Positions 45,279 through 56,384 of a DNA stretch of 64,000 nt are shown here, in pieces. Source of the stretch: Atherix ibis (Eukaryota > Arthropoda > Insecta > Diptera > Athericidae); the NCBI GenBank assembly GCA_958298945.1, contig OY282610.1:45639667-45703666 (forward strand), in the 5' to 3' direction. Position numbers and translations under genes: made by a program. The notes beneath the pieces were generated by a model that saw only the letters and a list, made by a program, of their open reading frames with translations, was not told the DNA's origin and made no database searches. Position 1 is the stretch's first letter. Every line of letters starts with the position of its first letter.

Positions 45279-45486
45279 CTAGAATGACTAATGCGTTTCC
45301 TAAAAGTCCAGCCAAACCAATCAGTCCAAAGAAAACTGGCACCACCATTGATACCACCCTTTCCAGTGGCCATGCTTCATCAACAAAGTCGAAAGTGTTG
45401 TTCTTGCAAAATATGTTAGATATATTCCCGGCTATGACGTTATTGCCATTATCACTTAGGCTCGAATTAATGCAAAGCGGATGCAT
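45279..45486 (-). CDS. AstAR: AstA receptor exon 1 (start codon, N-terminus, TM1)
   Basis: The ATG at 45486 is preceded by an in-frame TAA three codons upstream, which supports this start. It encodes MHPLCINSSLSDNGNNVIAG then a short extracellular part with N-glycosylation sequons at N7, N21 and N29. TM1 spans about residues 43-69 (VVSMVVPVFFGLIGLAGLLG, then the conserved Asn of GNALVIL). The donor is CTAG/GTAAGAA. The exon splits a Val codon with exon 2. Any upstream untranslated exon or promoter was not identified. Confidence 0.93.
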
Positions 45487-46664
45487 CCTGTCTTATATGG
45501 ATCATTTAACTGCTTCCAATTTCTAATGTTAAGTATCCACCAAAAACCCAAAAAAAATTCTTTGAAGAAATGCAATCTGAAATTTATATAAGAAGAAAAA
45601 GTTTTCTAATCAGTATTTATAAATTTTATACTATTGTACTCGTATTATATAATAAATGAACACATACAAAATATACTTTTAAGTACATTAGAGATAGTGG
45701 TCAAAAATGTTATTTAATTAAAGTAATTTGAAACTTTAGTGGAAAGGGATTCAATCAAAAAATTCTCTATTATATGATGTGCAGATTATAATCAACTACA
45801 ATATAAAAAATAAAATTCTCAATTATTTGTAACTTTTTTTTCACTTTATCCCATAGCAATTTAATCAAAAAGTATAGAAAGGGTTGTAAAGAAGATTTAA
45901 GGTTATATAAAATTGCCAATTTTAGGTTATTATATACATACCATCAGTGTGTTTAGAAAATATATCCTTAGATAATCGTTTATACTCGTATAAGCGTGCA
46001 TGTATTACTTTTCGACAGTTAATATGGGGATGAATATTATAACCTTATCTCTATACGGTAAAATATTTGGTTGCCCATCTTTCTAAAAAGTTTTATTTAA
46101 GTTTTATAAAAGTTAAAAACTAAAATCGTTTTATAGCCCTCGGTTCTATGTATTCATGCATCTTCAAAAGAAATTTTCAAATAAAACGATTTGATTAGAT
46201 CGAATTTTCCTACTTTTCCTTTTCTATTCCTCAAATCTATGGCATATAGTGTTGATATCTGAACTTAAGGGGGAAAAGAAGGCAAAAAAATATTCATCTA
46301 AGTATCAATTGTAAAGTTAACTCGAATTTAGTACTTGAAGATAAGTTAATATGCTGGAAATTTTTTTGAAATATTAAATAGAAAATTCGAAATAAATTGA
46401 ATAACATTTTTGGATGATATCTTTTCATCGATAAGAACACAGCTCCGTTTATCAATAATATGAAATATTATATTTTATTATGTAATTTTTTTTTATACTT
46501 GTTTACTAAAAAAATAGTAAAATAAAAGTTATAAGAAAGTACAGTCAAAATATTATATTTTAACTGAACAACGATAAGAATTAAAATATTGTATTTAGTA
46601 ATAAACAAAATGTACTTTATTATGTTAGGTGTGTTTTATGAAGACCGGAAGTCCGGTATGGAAG
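45487..46664. other. Upstream flank of the receptor coding region
   Basis: AT-rich. It presumably holds 5' untranslated sequence or promoter of the receptor, but I could not pick a convincing TATA box or initiator. Confidence 0.4.
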
Positions 46665-47651
46665 TATTATTGGGTTGTTCGTTTTTTTTAAATAAAAATG
46701 AAAGAGGATTTTCTTATAGTGAATTATTATATTTAATAATATTTTATTCAAATATCTTATCCTCGCTCATAAAAATTTTTGTTCTTTGCTGGCAAAAAAC
46801 TGATCCAAGTGATTTTTGCCCTCCTCATTTCAATTGAACGTTTCACCGTCTAAAAAAATTTCCAGGGACCGGAACAAATGATAATCGGAAGGGGCTAGGT
46901 CTAAAAGCTTTTGCCGAGTGGTCAAACTTGTATGTGGTTTCACATTATCCTGTTAGAACACTATACCTTTCCTATCGACCAAATCTGGCTTTTTTTCTTT
47001 AAGTGAATCATTTAATTTGTCCAACTAATGACAGTACACTTCAGAATTAATCGTTGTGTTGCTCGGTAAAAGCTCAAAATAAACGATTCCTTTAAAATCC
47101 CACCAAACAGAAACATAACATTTTTTGATGAATATTGGCTTTCGAAGTTCTTTGAGCCGATTCATCTTTTTTACTCCACGATCTTTTGCGCTTAACATTG
47201 TTGTTGATAACCCATTTCTCGTCGCCAGTGATGACACGCTTCAAAAATTGATCATTTTCTTGACGGCACAATTTTTTTTCCGTAAGAAGATGAGGAACCT
47301 TCCTCACACAAACGTCAATGTCGAGCTTTGAGATAAGACCTAGCCATTTCAGATGATCATGAATAGTCGAATTTGATCAATTTCATTTTTCAGCGATATC
47401 ACGAGTTTTTAAACAACAATAATTCCTTTATTTTGTCTTCATCAGCTTCAACTGGCCTTCCAGAACGTGGTGCATCTTTGAGATCAAAGTTGCCGGATCG
47501 AAATTTTGCAAAATCAGTTTTGGCACTGGCGCTCACTTAACACATCTTCTCCATACACATCGGATAATTTTTTTCTTGCTTGAACAGCATTTTAATCTTT
47601 TCTATAGTAAAATAGTAAAATATGCCGAAAATACTGTTTTTCACTTTCCAT
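46665..47651 (-). pseudogene. mariner transposase remnant of a third lineage
   Basis: The likely original start is at 47651 (MESEKQYFRHILLFYYRKD, then a stop, NAVQARKKLSDVYGEDVLSE). Further on are FAKFRSGNFDLKDAPRSGRP-type wording, then VITGDEKWVINNNVKRKRSW (first Asp), WWDFKGIVYFELLPSNTTIN, a stop directly before QDNVKPHTSLTTRQKLLD (second Asp; the His of HQD is part of the stop codon), and LAPSDYHLFRSLEIFLDGET (third Asp). The GWxVLPHPPYSPD piece between the second and third motifs is deleted. The element seems to start near a GTATTATTGGGTTGTTCG end at about 46665; the opposite end was not assigned. Confidence 0.8.
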
Positions 47652-47756
47652 ATTTAAAAGGGTATCAACCAAAAACTACTATGCAAAATCAATCGAATTT
47701 TTTCACAAGCAAGCCTTGCTATGTCAGCTGTCAAAATACATATGATTATGCGGCTT

Positions 47757-47960
47757 AAGTGTGAAGTTGGTCCTGGGACTATAATTGGAGCCAGTGTAGA
47801 CTCTCCAGGTAGGATCTTCCTTATCCATAGAGATTACATATCAAGTCTATCACAGTCTATTGAGTTTAATTTTATCCACAATCGTACGGTCGCTCCGAAG
47901 TCGTCCATTCCCATGTAAAGCGCCAAAAATACTTCAAAAGATCTTTCAGTAGAAAGCGGA
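47757..47960 (-). pseudogene. LINE 3' fragment, third copy
   Basis: It matches 3700-3830 in order (GGAGCCAGTGTAGACTCTCC, GGTAGGATCTTCCTTATCCA, TCACAGTCTATTGAGTTTAA). The minus-strand frame reads DKEDPTWRVYTGSNYSPRTN, the same RKV-Y-G-S tail as the copies at 3640 and 7990. Confidence 0.6.
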
Positions 47961-48224
47961 CAAATAAAGTACCTCTGCTTTAAAATTAGCTCAAATTTTT
48001 TTTTTAGCAAATATATTTTTTTAATAATATTTTGTTTGGGTTCTTGGTAAATGTAGTGTTTAGCTTCTCCAAGTTTCCGAAAATATTTTTTTAATTCATT
48101 AGCAATCTAAATATTATTAATAGTTGCAATGTTTCCTCTAATATTTTTTGCGATGGTTTTCTTTAAAAAAAAAATATTTTTAAAATAAAGAAATCAATAA
48201 TATCCAATATGAAAATGGCACTTA

Positions 48225-48540
48225 TTCCGGACCTCCCTCGTGCTCGCAATATTGATAACTCTGTGGAGATTTGCTATTTCTCACCTAAGCTTCCTAGCCT
48301 TGCCGGTTTTATTCTTCTTTTTTATGGATTTTAGGTGCTATCACTCTGTCGCCTCCGTACTTCGCTGGCGATCACGTCGATACAAGGTAACTTGTGGTTT
48401 TTAGGTCGCCCGATCGCTTTCGTCGTTTTCTCAATGCTTGGTGACAGTAGCATGACGTCTTTACCTGGCGAGACCCATTTTGTCAGAAATTAGATCACCT
48501 TTTTTGCTGCATCTCCACAATATACTCGTATACCAAAACA
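48225..48540 (-). other. GC-richer island, possible LINE scrap
   Basis: It stands out in base composition from its AT-rich neighbours. The minus strand has an uninterrupted frame of about 45 codons containing TTKAIGRPKNHKLPCIDVIA and SEVRRRQSDST, reminiscent of the GRP-containing LINE tail, but this is weak. Confidence 0.25.
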
Positions 48541-48556
48541 ATTTCAGTACAAATGC

Positions 48557-49835
48557 TACGAGGGTCGTTCAATAAGTCCTTAGAAAAATATGGAAAAAAA
48601 CTGTTTTTAAAAAAAAAAAATTTTATTTTTTAACATAATCTTCTTTTAGCTCTATACACTTTTCCAACCGTTTTTCCAAATATTTTATCCCGTCCAAAAA
48701 ATAGGATTTCGGAAGTTCTGCAAAATACTCATCCGTTTGAGCAATGACGTCCTCGTTGGAAGTGAACCGTCGTCCGCCAAGCCATTTCTTCGGATTGGAG
48801 AAAAGAAAATAGTCACTCGGGGCCAAATCTGGTGATTAAGCGGGATGCTGCAACAATTTCATTCTCAATTCCACAATTTTGGGCATGGAAATAGCACAGG
48901 TGTGCACACGCGCATTGTCCTGATGCAAGAGGATTTTTTTCTTCTTCAGATGGGTGCGTTTCTCTTTGATTTTCTCGCTCAACCGTTGCAATAACGACGC
49001 GTAATACGCTCCTGTTATTGTTTTTCCTTTTTCCAAGTAGTCGATAAAAATGATGCCCTGCGAATCCCAAAAGACTGTGGCCATCACCTTGCCGGCTGAT
49101 GGCACAGTTTTTGCCTTCTTCGCAGCCCGTTCACCCTTGAAAATCCACTGTGATGACTGTCTCTTCGTTTCTGGAGTGTAGTAGTGTATCCAGGTTTCGT
49201 CCATAGTGACATATCGACGAAGGAATTCGGCAGGATTGCGATGAAAAAGTGTCAACATAGCCTCAGAGTCCACTGCACGATTGCGCTTATTCTCCTCTGA
49301 GAGCAAACGCGGCACCCAGCTTGCCGACATTTTTTTCACAGACAATTTTTCATGCAAAATTGAAGCGACTGTATCTTGTGATATGCCCGTGGCCTCAACT
49401 AATTCGCGCACTTTAATTCGCCGATCGTTCAAAATCAGATCGTGGATTTTGTCGATGATTTCAGGAGTAGACACCTCAACTGGGCATCCTGAACGATGTT
49501 CATCTTTTGTAGAAGTAACGGCCATGTTTAAATTCATTCACCCAATTGTAAATCGTCGCAAACACAGGTGCAGATGTGCCATGAACTGCATCCACCTCGT
49601 CTTTGATTTCTTTCAGCTTTCGGGCTTAAGCCTTTCAAATGGAGATGTTTGATGACAGCCCTAAACTCGCTTTTTTCCATTGTTATGCACAAATAAATGT
49701 CGTTAACTTTAATCGACTATAGAAATTGACCTACGCTATGAATCGAGCTGAAATTTTGACAGCTTTCCTGTTCTTTATCGACACTACGAGCGCAATTTCT
49801 TAGATTTTCTAAGGACTTATTGAACGACTCTCGTA
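48557..49835 (-). mobile_element. mariner copy C
   Basis: 1279 bp between TACGAGGGTCGTTCAATAAG and the inverse of TACGAGAGTCGTTCAATAAG. The leader (5' of the transposase start) is intact here and contains the text that in copy A is fused to the coding region. Transposase is on the minus strand. Confidence 0.92.
48623..49680 (-). pseudogene. mariner transposase, copy C, one frameshift and one stop
   Basis: The family start MEKSEFRAVIKHLHLKGLSP is at 49680, but an 8-base insertion (GCTGAAAG duplication) soon shifts the frame. From 49537 the frame is correct and continuous for 233 codons: DEHRSGCPVEVSTPEIIDKI, ELVEATGISQDTVASILHEK, WVPRLLSEENKRNRAVDSEA, the first Asp in VTMDETWIHYY and the second in HQDNARVHTCAISMPKIVEL, ending HPA at a TAA that replaces a Tyr codon. 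Translation would resume SPDLAPSDYFLFSNPKKWLG, holding the third Asp, and end KCIELKEDYVKK. This is the most complete copy of its family in the window; it differs from function by just these two lesions as far as I can see. Confidence 0.92.
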
Positions 49836-51589
49836 CTAGAAATAACTTACAAAAAAATAAATAAAAATACGCCCGCTACGTGTAATAATAATTATAGTAA
49901 TTGACTCCACTTAAAAAATGATTCTAAACATTCTAAATAAAAACTGTTTTCCTGTTCGAGCTTACCTTAAAATTTGAAAATAATTTAATTATAATTTTTT
50001 TAATTTCTTTTAAATTTGTGAATGCGAAATTTTTTTGGTGTCACAATAATTGTAAACAAAATAAACAAATTGCAATAAATTAGTAATAACGATAGAAAAT
50101 TCTCTTTGAAGTTAAAAAATTAAAGTTACTAATTAAAATAATTATTTTCTATGTATTGTATTTAAAAATAAATTAAAACATTTGTTTGACAAAAACGCAG
50201 AAGTTTTAAGAGTTAAAACAGTGTCAGTTGGTATTGGTATTGTGAATGAGTACGCAATTGAAAAAGGTCCTTTATAGATCCTTAAACTGAAGAAAATACG
50301 CATGGTGAGTAATTTTTCACATATCATTATTTATAAAATTTTTAATATAAATTTTGCTTTCAGTTTGGATCTTCATGAAAACAATTATTTTGGACTCAAA
50401 GTAAGGACTTTTTGGAAAACACATGAACTTTCAACAAAATTAGAACTATGTGAACTTTCGTATAAAAAACCCGAAAAAAAATAAAAATGTTGAATCCAAA
50501 AATAATTAGTTATTTTTTAAGGAAAAATTAGCGTTTTCACATAATATGTAAGATTTTTTTGAAGATGCTTTTTTTTGGAGGATTTATGGAAAACTTTAAT
50601 TTTGTAAATGTTTATGAGTAAACAGAACTTATAGAAATTTTCAAATTTTCCTTTTTATTTGAATATTACTAAACCAGCTTCATTTAGAAGGCTAAATGTT
50701 TAATATTTAATGTAAAATTATCTTACTCAACATTTGATCTAGAAGTAAACACTTAAAAATTGGTTGACTTCATTAAAAATTTTATAGAATAAAAAAATAA
50801 TGATGAAAATGAAAAAATTTCAAAATAAAATACTTTGTAACGAAAAGCAAAATTGAAAGTTTCAAATTCAATTTAATAGAATATTTTTCTTTTCTTTTCA
50901 ACATAAACTTTTCAATTTTTATAATTTAATAGAATTTTTCACTATATTAGGAAAAGTTATTTTTGCAGTCATTTTTGAAGGAAATTATTTTTGAAGGTTT
51001 TACTTTGCGCTTTTGTAAAGTTTTGTTTTGACTGAATTTCGGGTGTCAATTTTAAAGTTGATTAATTTGAAAAATCTCCAGTGGTTAAACGAAATATTTC
51101 CCGGAGAATTTCAATCAAATTCTGATTATTAATTTTATTAAACTGTGTATAATTTGGACAGTAAAATTAGCAGCAGGATTAAAACCAATTTAATCAGATG
51201 TTTGGCATATGATTGGCAAGAGACAGCGTTGATTGAAGCAAATATTAACCCTTTTTATGAAAGTCAATAATTTTGAGTACAGCCAAATAAAGAAATTTCA
51301 ATATTTACCTAAAACCAAAAAAAGGACCTCTTCCTTACCGTTTTCTTTAATAGACCGTTATTGAAATGACAGGTTTCTGATTGAAATAAAATATTTTTCT
51401 TACTGAATAAAAATATATTTGCGTATTTAAAAATGTCTATTAAAGCCCAAAAGAAAAAATATTATTTTCTCCTCTATTTGAAAAGCTAATATTGACTTGA
51501 TTTGCGGAAATATTTTCTATAAGAAAGAGTAAAAAATTTTATAATATTTTTTATATTTCTTTTTATCTGCAACTGCAATTGTACTGTAA
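49836..51589. other. AT-rich non-coding region
   Basis: About 1.75 kb. No gene or repeat was recognised. Confidence 0.5.
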
Positions 51590-53040
51590 CGAGCAGGTTT
51601 ACACAATATTTTAATTTACAATCTTAAGCATCATGAAGTAGGAGCAAACACCCATCGGCGTTTCTACATCTAACGGAAGTTAGACCTTTCAAGTCTCCAA
51701 TGAGTGTTTCCGGGAAGAGCACACAAGTGGATTATGATGATAGGATAAGCGGGAGTGAAATTTTTGGTAGTGGGAAATGCTCAGGTTTTGAACAAAGGGA
51801 ACATTTAGATCACGATGCATTACGTTGCTACGAACATAAAAGGGGGCATCAATAATTTTACAAAGGATCTTGAATTGTAAGGCCTGGACGCGATAGGAAT
51901 TGGAACGTTTCGCTGAACACCAAACTTTAATTAAATATGCCCAAATAGGTTTTATAATTGTATTGTATAATATATTAGAAGTTTACTTTTTATTGTTAGC
52001 TTTGAGCGTTTGTCCAGTAGTCTAAGAAGTTGTAGGTAACGTTAAGTGGCTTTAAGGTTTTTTTAGTCTAGTATGTGGGTTCCATTAAGTGGCTTTAAGG
52101 TTTTTTAGTCTAGTATGTGGGTAGGTTTTTCTTGATAAAGTGTGAAAGTAATGTGAGTACTCTTCTGTTCATTTATCTTCACTCTCCATCTCTTAAACCA
52201 GGATTGAAGGTTCTGTAAATTGTTGGAAGGTATATCAGGATTTGTATGGGTAGTAAGTGTGACCGTATCATCTGCGTAAGTAGCAATGATAGTAATAGGA
52301 TCAGATGAAATGTCATGTGTATAAATATTATATGAAATGGAACCAATAATACTACCTTGTGGGACTCCGGCGAGAAGAGGATATATTTGCGATATATTTC
52401 GAAATGTCGTTGGGAGAGATATTAATATATGATAAGATATAGTTTGTTGGAGGAAGAAAGCTCTTATTTTTCCTAAGGAGTCCAGGATGCCACACATGAT
52501 CAAAAGCTTGGGAGTTATCTAAAAATACTCGGTCTTCTCAAGAGAGGATGTATTATAATCAACCACGCGATGGCATTGCTGGATTATGGAGTGTTCAGAA
52601 CGGAAGCTGAATTGGTAGTCAGGAAAAATTCGTGGATTATCTATGAATGGGCAGAGTCATTTTAATAGGAGTTTTTAAAAAATCTTACCAACAATTGATA
52701 GGATGCTGATAGGTCTATAGAGATAAGGAGAATTAACGCGTTTATTTAATTTAGGAATCATTTTAATAACAGAAAATTTCCAGAGTAAAGGATGCTGTTG
52801 TTGAAAGAGTATGTAATTAAAACTAAAGCTTTTCGGGAAATTTGCTTCAGAATTGGATCTGTTATTAGATCATAACCAGGAGCTTTTTTATTGGGAAGGC
52901 GCAGAATAGTAGATTTAATTTCCGAGAGCTTAACATTTTTGGTAGAAAGACTCATAGGGACTGACAAAATTAGTTCTTCGACAATTTTATTAGTAGGCGA
53001 CTTGGCTTCTATATCATCATATAGTTTTTTTTTGTTGGTA
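51590..53040 (-). pseudogene. Jockey-type LINE, 5'-truncated, minus strand
   Basis: From the right: STKNVKLSEIKSTILRLPNK then KAPGYDLITDPILKQISRKA (RT fingers), a shifted segment with SYRPI-like wording, then RNISQIYPLLAGVPQGSIIG and SISYNIYTHDISSDPITIIA leading to TYADDTVTLTTHTNPDIPSN, so the catalytic YADD box is intact, and LQSWFKRWRVKINEQKSTHI. Further left, YVRSNVMHRDLNVPFVQNLS and PLVCSSRKHSLET belong to the C-terminus. Frameshifts separate the parts, and no endonuclease domain is present. An imperfect 43-base tandem duplication at 52042-52122 interrupts it. Confidence 0.82.
52042..52122. repeat. 43-bp tandem duplication within the Jockey fragment
   Basis: TTAAGTGGCTTTAAGG with GTCTAGTATGTGGGT begins at 52042 and again at 52085, differing by one T in a T-run. 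Confidence 0.9.
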
Positions 53041-53287
53041 CCTTAGAACTTTTTTCATGATTTTTATTAAATTAACTAAGTTGGTAAAGTCTTCATATCG
53101 TAGGTAGTTAATTCAATGGTATGTCTTCGGCTGAATCGCTTAATGTACTCTTTATAATATATTTATATAATATAGGGTGGTCCATCTAGCGGTTGCATTT
53201 TGAACCACTATTTATTTGAAGTACTTGAATGTTAAATGTCATCAAGAATTGACAGATTGTTAGTTGAAAGTTTGAATTTTACGAAAT

Positions 53288-54135
53288 GATAATCCACACG
53301 CTTGAAGAAAACTGGGAAATATTGAGAACTTACTTCCAAAGTGGTGAGTCTTCAACCTAAACTGTGAGAAATTTAAAAAAATGAGTAAAGATCGAATGCC
53401 ATCATGTCAACTTGTGGACAAATTCGTGAAGCGAGTTCGCGAAACTGGTTTGTTGGTTGCCAAAGCAACTCGTTCCCGTTCTAATACAGTGGGTACGACC
53501 GAGAATATTGCCCCAACAACATCAACTCGTCAACGTTCTCAGAAATTGAACATTTCTCACACTTCTCTGTTGAGAATTTTGCACTTTCAGTATGAAAGCT
53601 TACAAAGTTCAATTAGTCCAACAACTAAAGCCGCATGACCATCCGATGCATTTTCGGTTTGCCCAATGGGCTCAAGATCAATTGGCCGACGAAGAGCATT
53701 TTTAACGAAAAATCATCTTTTCGGATGAGGCCCATTCTCGCCTCGGTGGGTATGTCAACAAAAAAAATTGTCGCATTTGGGGCTCAGAAAATCCATACGT
53801 CACCATGGAAAAGCCGATGAAAAATCCTCATCGGTTTGGTGACTCGTTGTGGATGCATCGGCTTTTCCATGGTGACGTATGGATTTTCTGAGCCCCAAAA
53901 AGTCAATTGGCCGCCTCGGAGCTATGATTTGAACCCGTTGGATTATTTTATGTGGCGAGCCGTTAAGGATAAATGTTACGCAAGCTATCCAGAGTTAATT
54001 GAGGCCTTGAAACATGAAATAAAAGTTGCCATTGAAGAGTTACAGGCCCAGACAATCGAAAATGTGCTGAAAAATTGGGTCGAGCGAATGGGGTACTGTA
54101 AGGCCAGCCGTGGTAATCATTTAAATGATTCTTAA
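53288..54135 (+). pseudogene. PPRS-type transposase, catalytic middle lost
   Basis: The start region (MIIHTLEENWEILRTYFQSG, then a stop) has the helix-turn-helix form often labelled DUF4817, continuing SCQLVDKFVKRVRETGLLVA. After frame changes comes HPMHFRFAQWAQDQLADEEH-like text and IIFSDEAHSRLGGYVNKKNC, with the first catalytic Asp, then RIWGSENPYVTMEKPMKNPH. At this point the inverted copy begins and the frame ends. The final 99-codon frame (53836-54135) regains the family at VNWPPRSYDLNPLDYFMWRA and ENVLKNWVERMGYCKASRGN. The WFQQDGA-type second catalytic segment is entirely absent. A defective relative of the IS630/Tc1/mariner superfamily. Confidence 0.8.
53776..53899. repeat. Inverted repeat, 44-bp perfect arms, 36-bp spacer
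   Basis: Arms 53776-53819 and 53856-53899 (TTTGGGGCTCAGAAAATCCA at the left end) are exact reverse complements as far as I checked base by base. The spacer continues normal transposase sequence. Confidence 0.93.
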
Positions 54136-54249
54136 ATTTCAAGGTTCAATATATCTAATAAAATCGGAAATTTAAAAAAATATACAGTAGTTTTTATTTT
54201 TTTTATTTTGTATTGTAAAATGCAACTTTTAAATGGTCCCTTTTAACAT

Positions 54250-54475
54250 ACCTTTTGTAATCCAAATTGGACATAATGACTGCCATTCCTACTGGACGAA
54301 ACATGGTATTGTACCAAAACTGCACGAAAATAAAGAGTAGGGTAGATGCAGTGTACCGAGCATCAAAAATATGATCTTAAAACCGATGCAAATGTAATTA
54401 CAATATTTGTAAATGGTACCAATGTTTCGAACGGAAAGTAAAAAAGGAAATCATCATCAACGACGCAAGAACCGA
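54250..54475 (+). repeat. Dispersed repeat family 'GCAC-GCAC', copy 3
   Basis: CTGGACGAAACATGGTATTG, CAAAACTGCACGAAAATAAA and GATCTTAAAACCGATGCAAA, in the same order as in copy 2, directly after the PPRS-type element. Confidence 0.7.
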
Positions 54476-56384
54476 GAGTTCGGTCTAGGCCTGCTGAATT
54501 AAAGAACTCCAGACTCCCAGCATATAAGATAAAAAAAAGAGAAGTAAATGGATAAGAAGGAGGCTCCGTGGGCAGTCATTAGCTATGAGTGGATTTTTCC
54601 CGTCCATATTATTTCCGAGCAAGACCCTTTATCCCAGATATAAAAACGATATTATTTTTTGAAAGCAATGGCATCCTATCTGTCGGCCTTGATAAGAATG
54701 CCTAACGATACAAAATTTTATAAATTGTTCTATAGTATTTTTGATCCTTTCTGGAATTGCACAGTACCGAAATTCTATTTATTTCTATAGTAGTTTCAAC
54801 ACCACAAATACACAAAATTCTATAAAAGATGCAGCCAGAATTCCAAATATTTTTATTTAAAAAATTGTATTAAAGGTTTTTAATTTCTATAATAAATTTA
54901 TGATTTCTATCCCAATTATTCTACTGTATAAAAACTAACTGAAATATTTAGTGTCACTTCCATCATTAAGCTAAAAATATTTCAAATCCTTGTTAAATGA
55001 GTTACTATTAGAAATTAAAGGATGCAGGAATGGCAATGTTGTAATCTATTTGATAAATTATCTCAAGACTTCGACCGCAATACATTGTATATATGGTATA
55101 GCCTTTGATTTATGTCCCACAGGCAAAAATTGATATAACAAAAGTCATACAAAATAAAAAGGCCTAAAATATTTATTTTTTTCCTTAAGGAATATCATCC
55201 GATTTGTTAGTATTTTTTCAACATCATTCTTAGCATACACGTAGTCAAAAGTTAATGATTATCTGCGCATTTATAAAATGCTTTTAATAAAGTCCAACTA
55301 AAATGAAATTATTTACAGTTCGTCAAGCGTAATTTCTCTTCATCTAAATGATCAAAAATCATTGAGCTATAGAAACTTTACAATTTGATATAATTTGCAA
55401 ATTACATTAAAATAAATTGTAAGCAACTAGACCATAAGTAAATGCCAGAAGCATCCGTATAGGTCCTATCAATTGAATTTTATCACCTTATTATTCATCA
55501 AAGTATACTTGTATTTTGTAGATACCAAATCTGGTATTAGTTGTGTCCGATTGGTTGGTTAGTATGTGTGCGTATTTATTTGTTCAATTACACCACCGGA
55601 ACCTGTAGGAAATTCAAAGTCAGTTATAAAAAGGCAGCCATGTGCTGTCGATAGTTTCCGCTTGGTTCAGAATCAATGTCATTGCTATGCAATGGAAACG
55701 AAAATTCAATTATTAAGGATATCCGTATGGCTAGTGGCTTGTTTTGAAGACAATCAATAACAAAGTCAATGGTATCGACCAACCATTTTATACTGATTTA
55801 AATAGTTTGTCCTTTCTGCCATTCCACTGTAAAATTCAACATATACTATCAGCACTACACTATACAAGTGCATAATTTCTGCGAAATACTAAATTATTCT
55901 ACTTGATTGATTTTATTTGCATTTCCTTCAGAATTGACTTGACCTTATGGAAAAAACTTAATGGAATTATTGCTTCCCTTTGCTTGTAAAATGCTGCCAA
56001 GTGCACTTTCTATAATGGAACTCTTTCTCAGAAAACTGAAATATTTACGTTTTTCTCAAATATATTTTTTATTGTAAAATTTTTTTATTAAAGAATTAAT
56101 TGATCTATTTTTTTGAAAGTGGAACAAGTTAATTTTTCAAAAAAAAATTTAAATAATCTTAAGAATAGACCAAATAAGATGTTATCAATCTATCTGAACT
56201 GTAGTCAAAATAATACAGATTCACTAATCTTTGGCTGATGTTAGTTTTGGTGATTAACGATATTGAAAAGTTATTTATTTTGAAATTGGCAGAAGTCCAT
56301 CTACTGTTGAAATTAGTATTAGCCGACTATATTACGACATATTTGAGCTCCAATCAATTTTAGTAATACTGTTAATACTATTAA
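54476..56384. other. Non-coding region
   Basis: A 64-codon frame at 55566-55760 has no recognised domain. CAGTTATAAAAAGG at 55620 looks like a TATA motif, but no gene could be attached to it. Confidence 0.4.

Larger units (their letters stand above)
25478..45486 (-). other. AstAR: Allatostatin-A receptor gene, partial (five exons, 3' end missing)
   Basis: Five minus-strand exons join in phase to 280 codons covering the extracellular N-terminus to TM6 of a class-A GPCR. The closest family I know is the insect allatostatin-A (galanin-receptor-like) receptors. Shared hallmarks include QQMRSTTNLLIINLAVSD in TM2 and FTATDYVLPAWPFGDLWCK leading into TM3. Such receptors bind FGL-amide peptides at the plasma membrane and signal through G proteins. 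Introns from 5' to 3' are 42388-45278, 42022-42101 (80 bp), 25790-41870 (16.1 kb) and 25554-25670, all GT...AG. The exon for TM7 and the cytoplasmic tail was not located and presumably lies left of this window. The coding sequence has no disruption, so the gene looks functional. It could be a paralogous AstA/C-like receptor, but the TM2-TM3 wording favours AstA. Confidence 0.9.
53175..54244 (+). mobile_element. PPRS-type mariner relative with a snap-back deletion
   Basis: The left end is GGGTGGTCCATCTAGCGGTT with GCATTTT following; the right end in inverse orientation is GGGACCATTTAAAAGTTGCA with TTTT following, so the terminal repeats are similar but diverged. A transposase of a Tc1/mariner-like group lies between on the plus strand. 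The middle is replaced by an inverted copy of neighbouring sequence (53856-53899 copies 53776-53819). Confidence 0.82.

Noticed and set aside
23463..49680. SETMAR-like host gene (mariner domain fused to a SET domain)
   Set aside because: All transposase frames are bounded by transposon termini and no SET domain sequence is present upstream.
55566..55760. Small Cys-containing peptide gene near a TATA-like motif at 55620
   Set aside because: The frame begins upstream of the TATA-like motif, has no signal peptide and matches no family; no supporting splice context.
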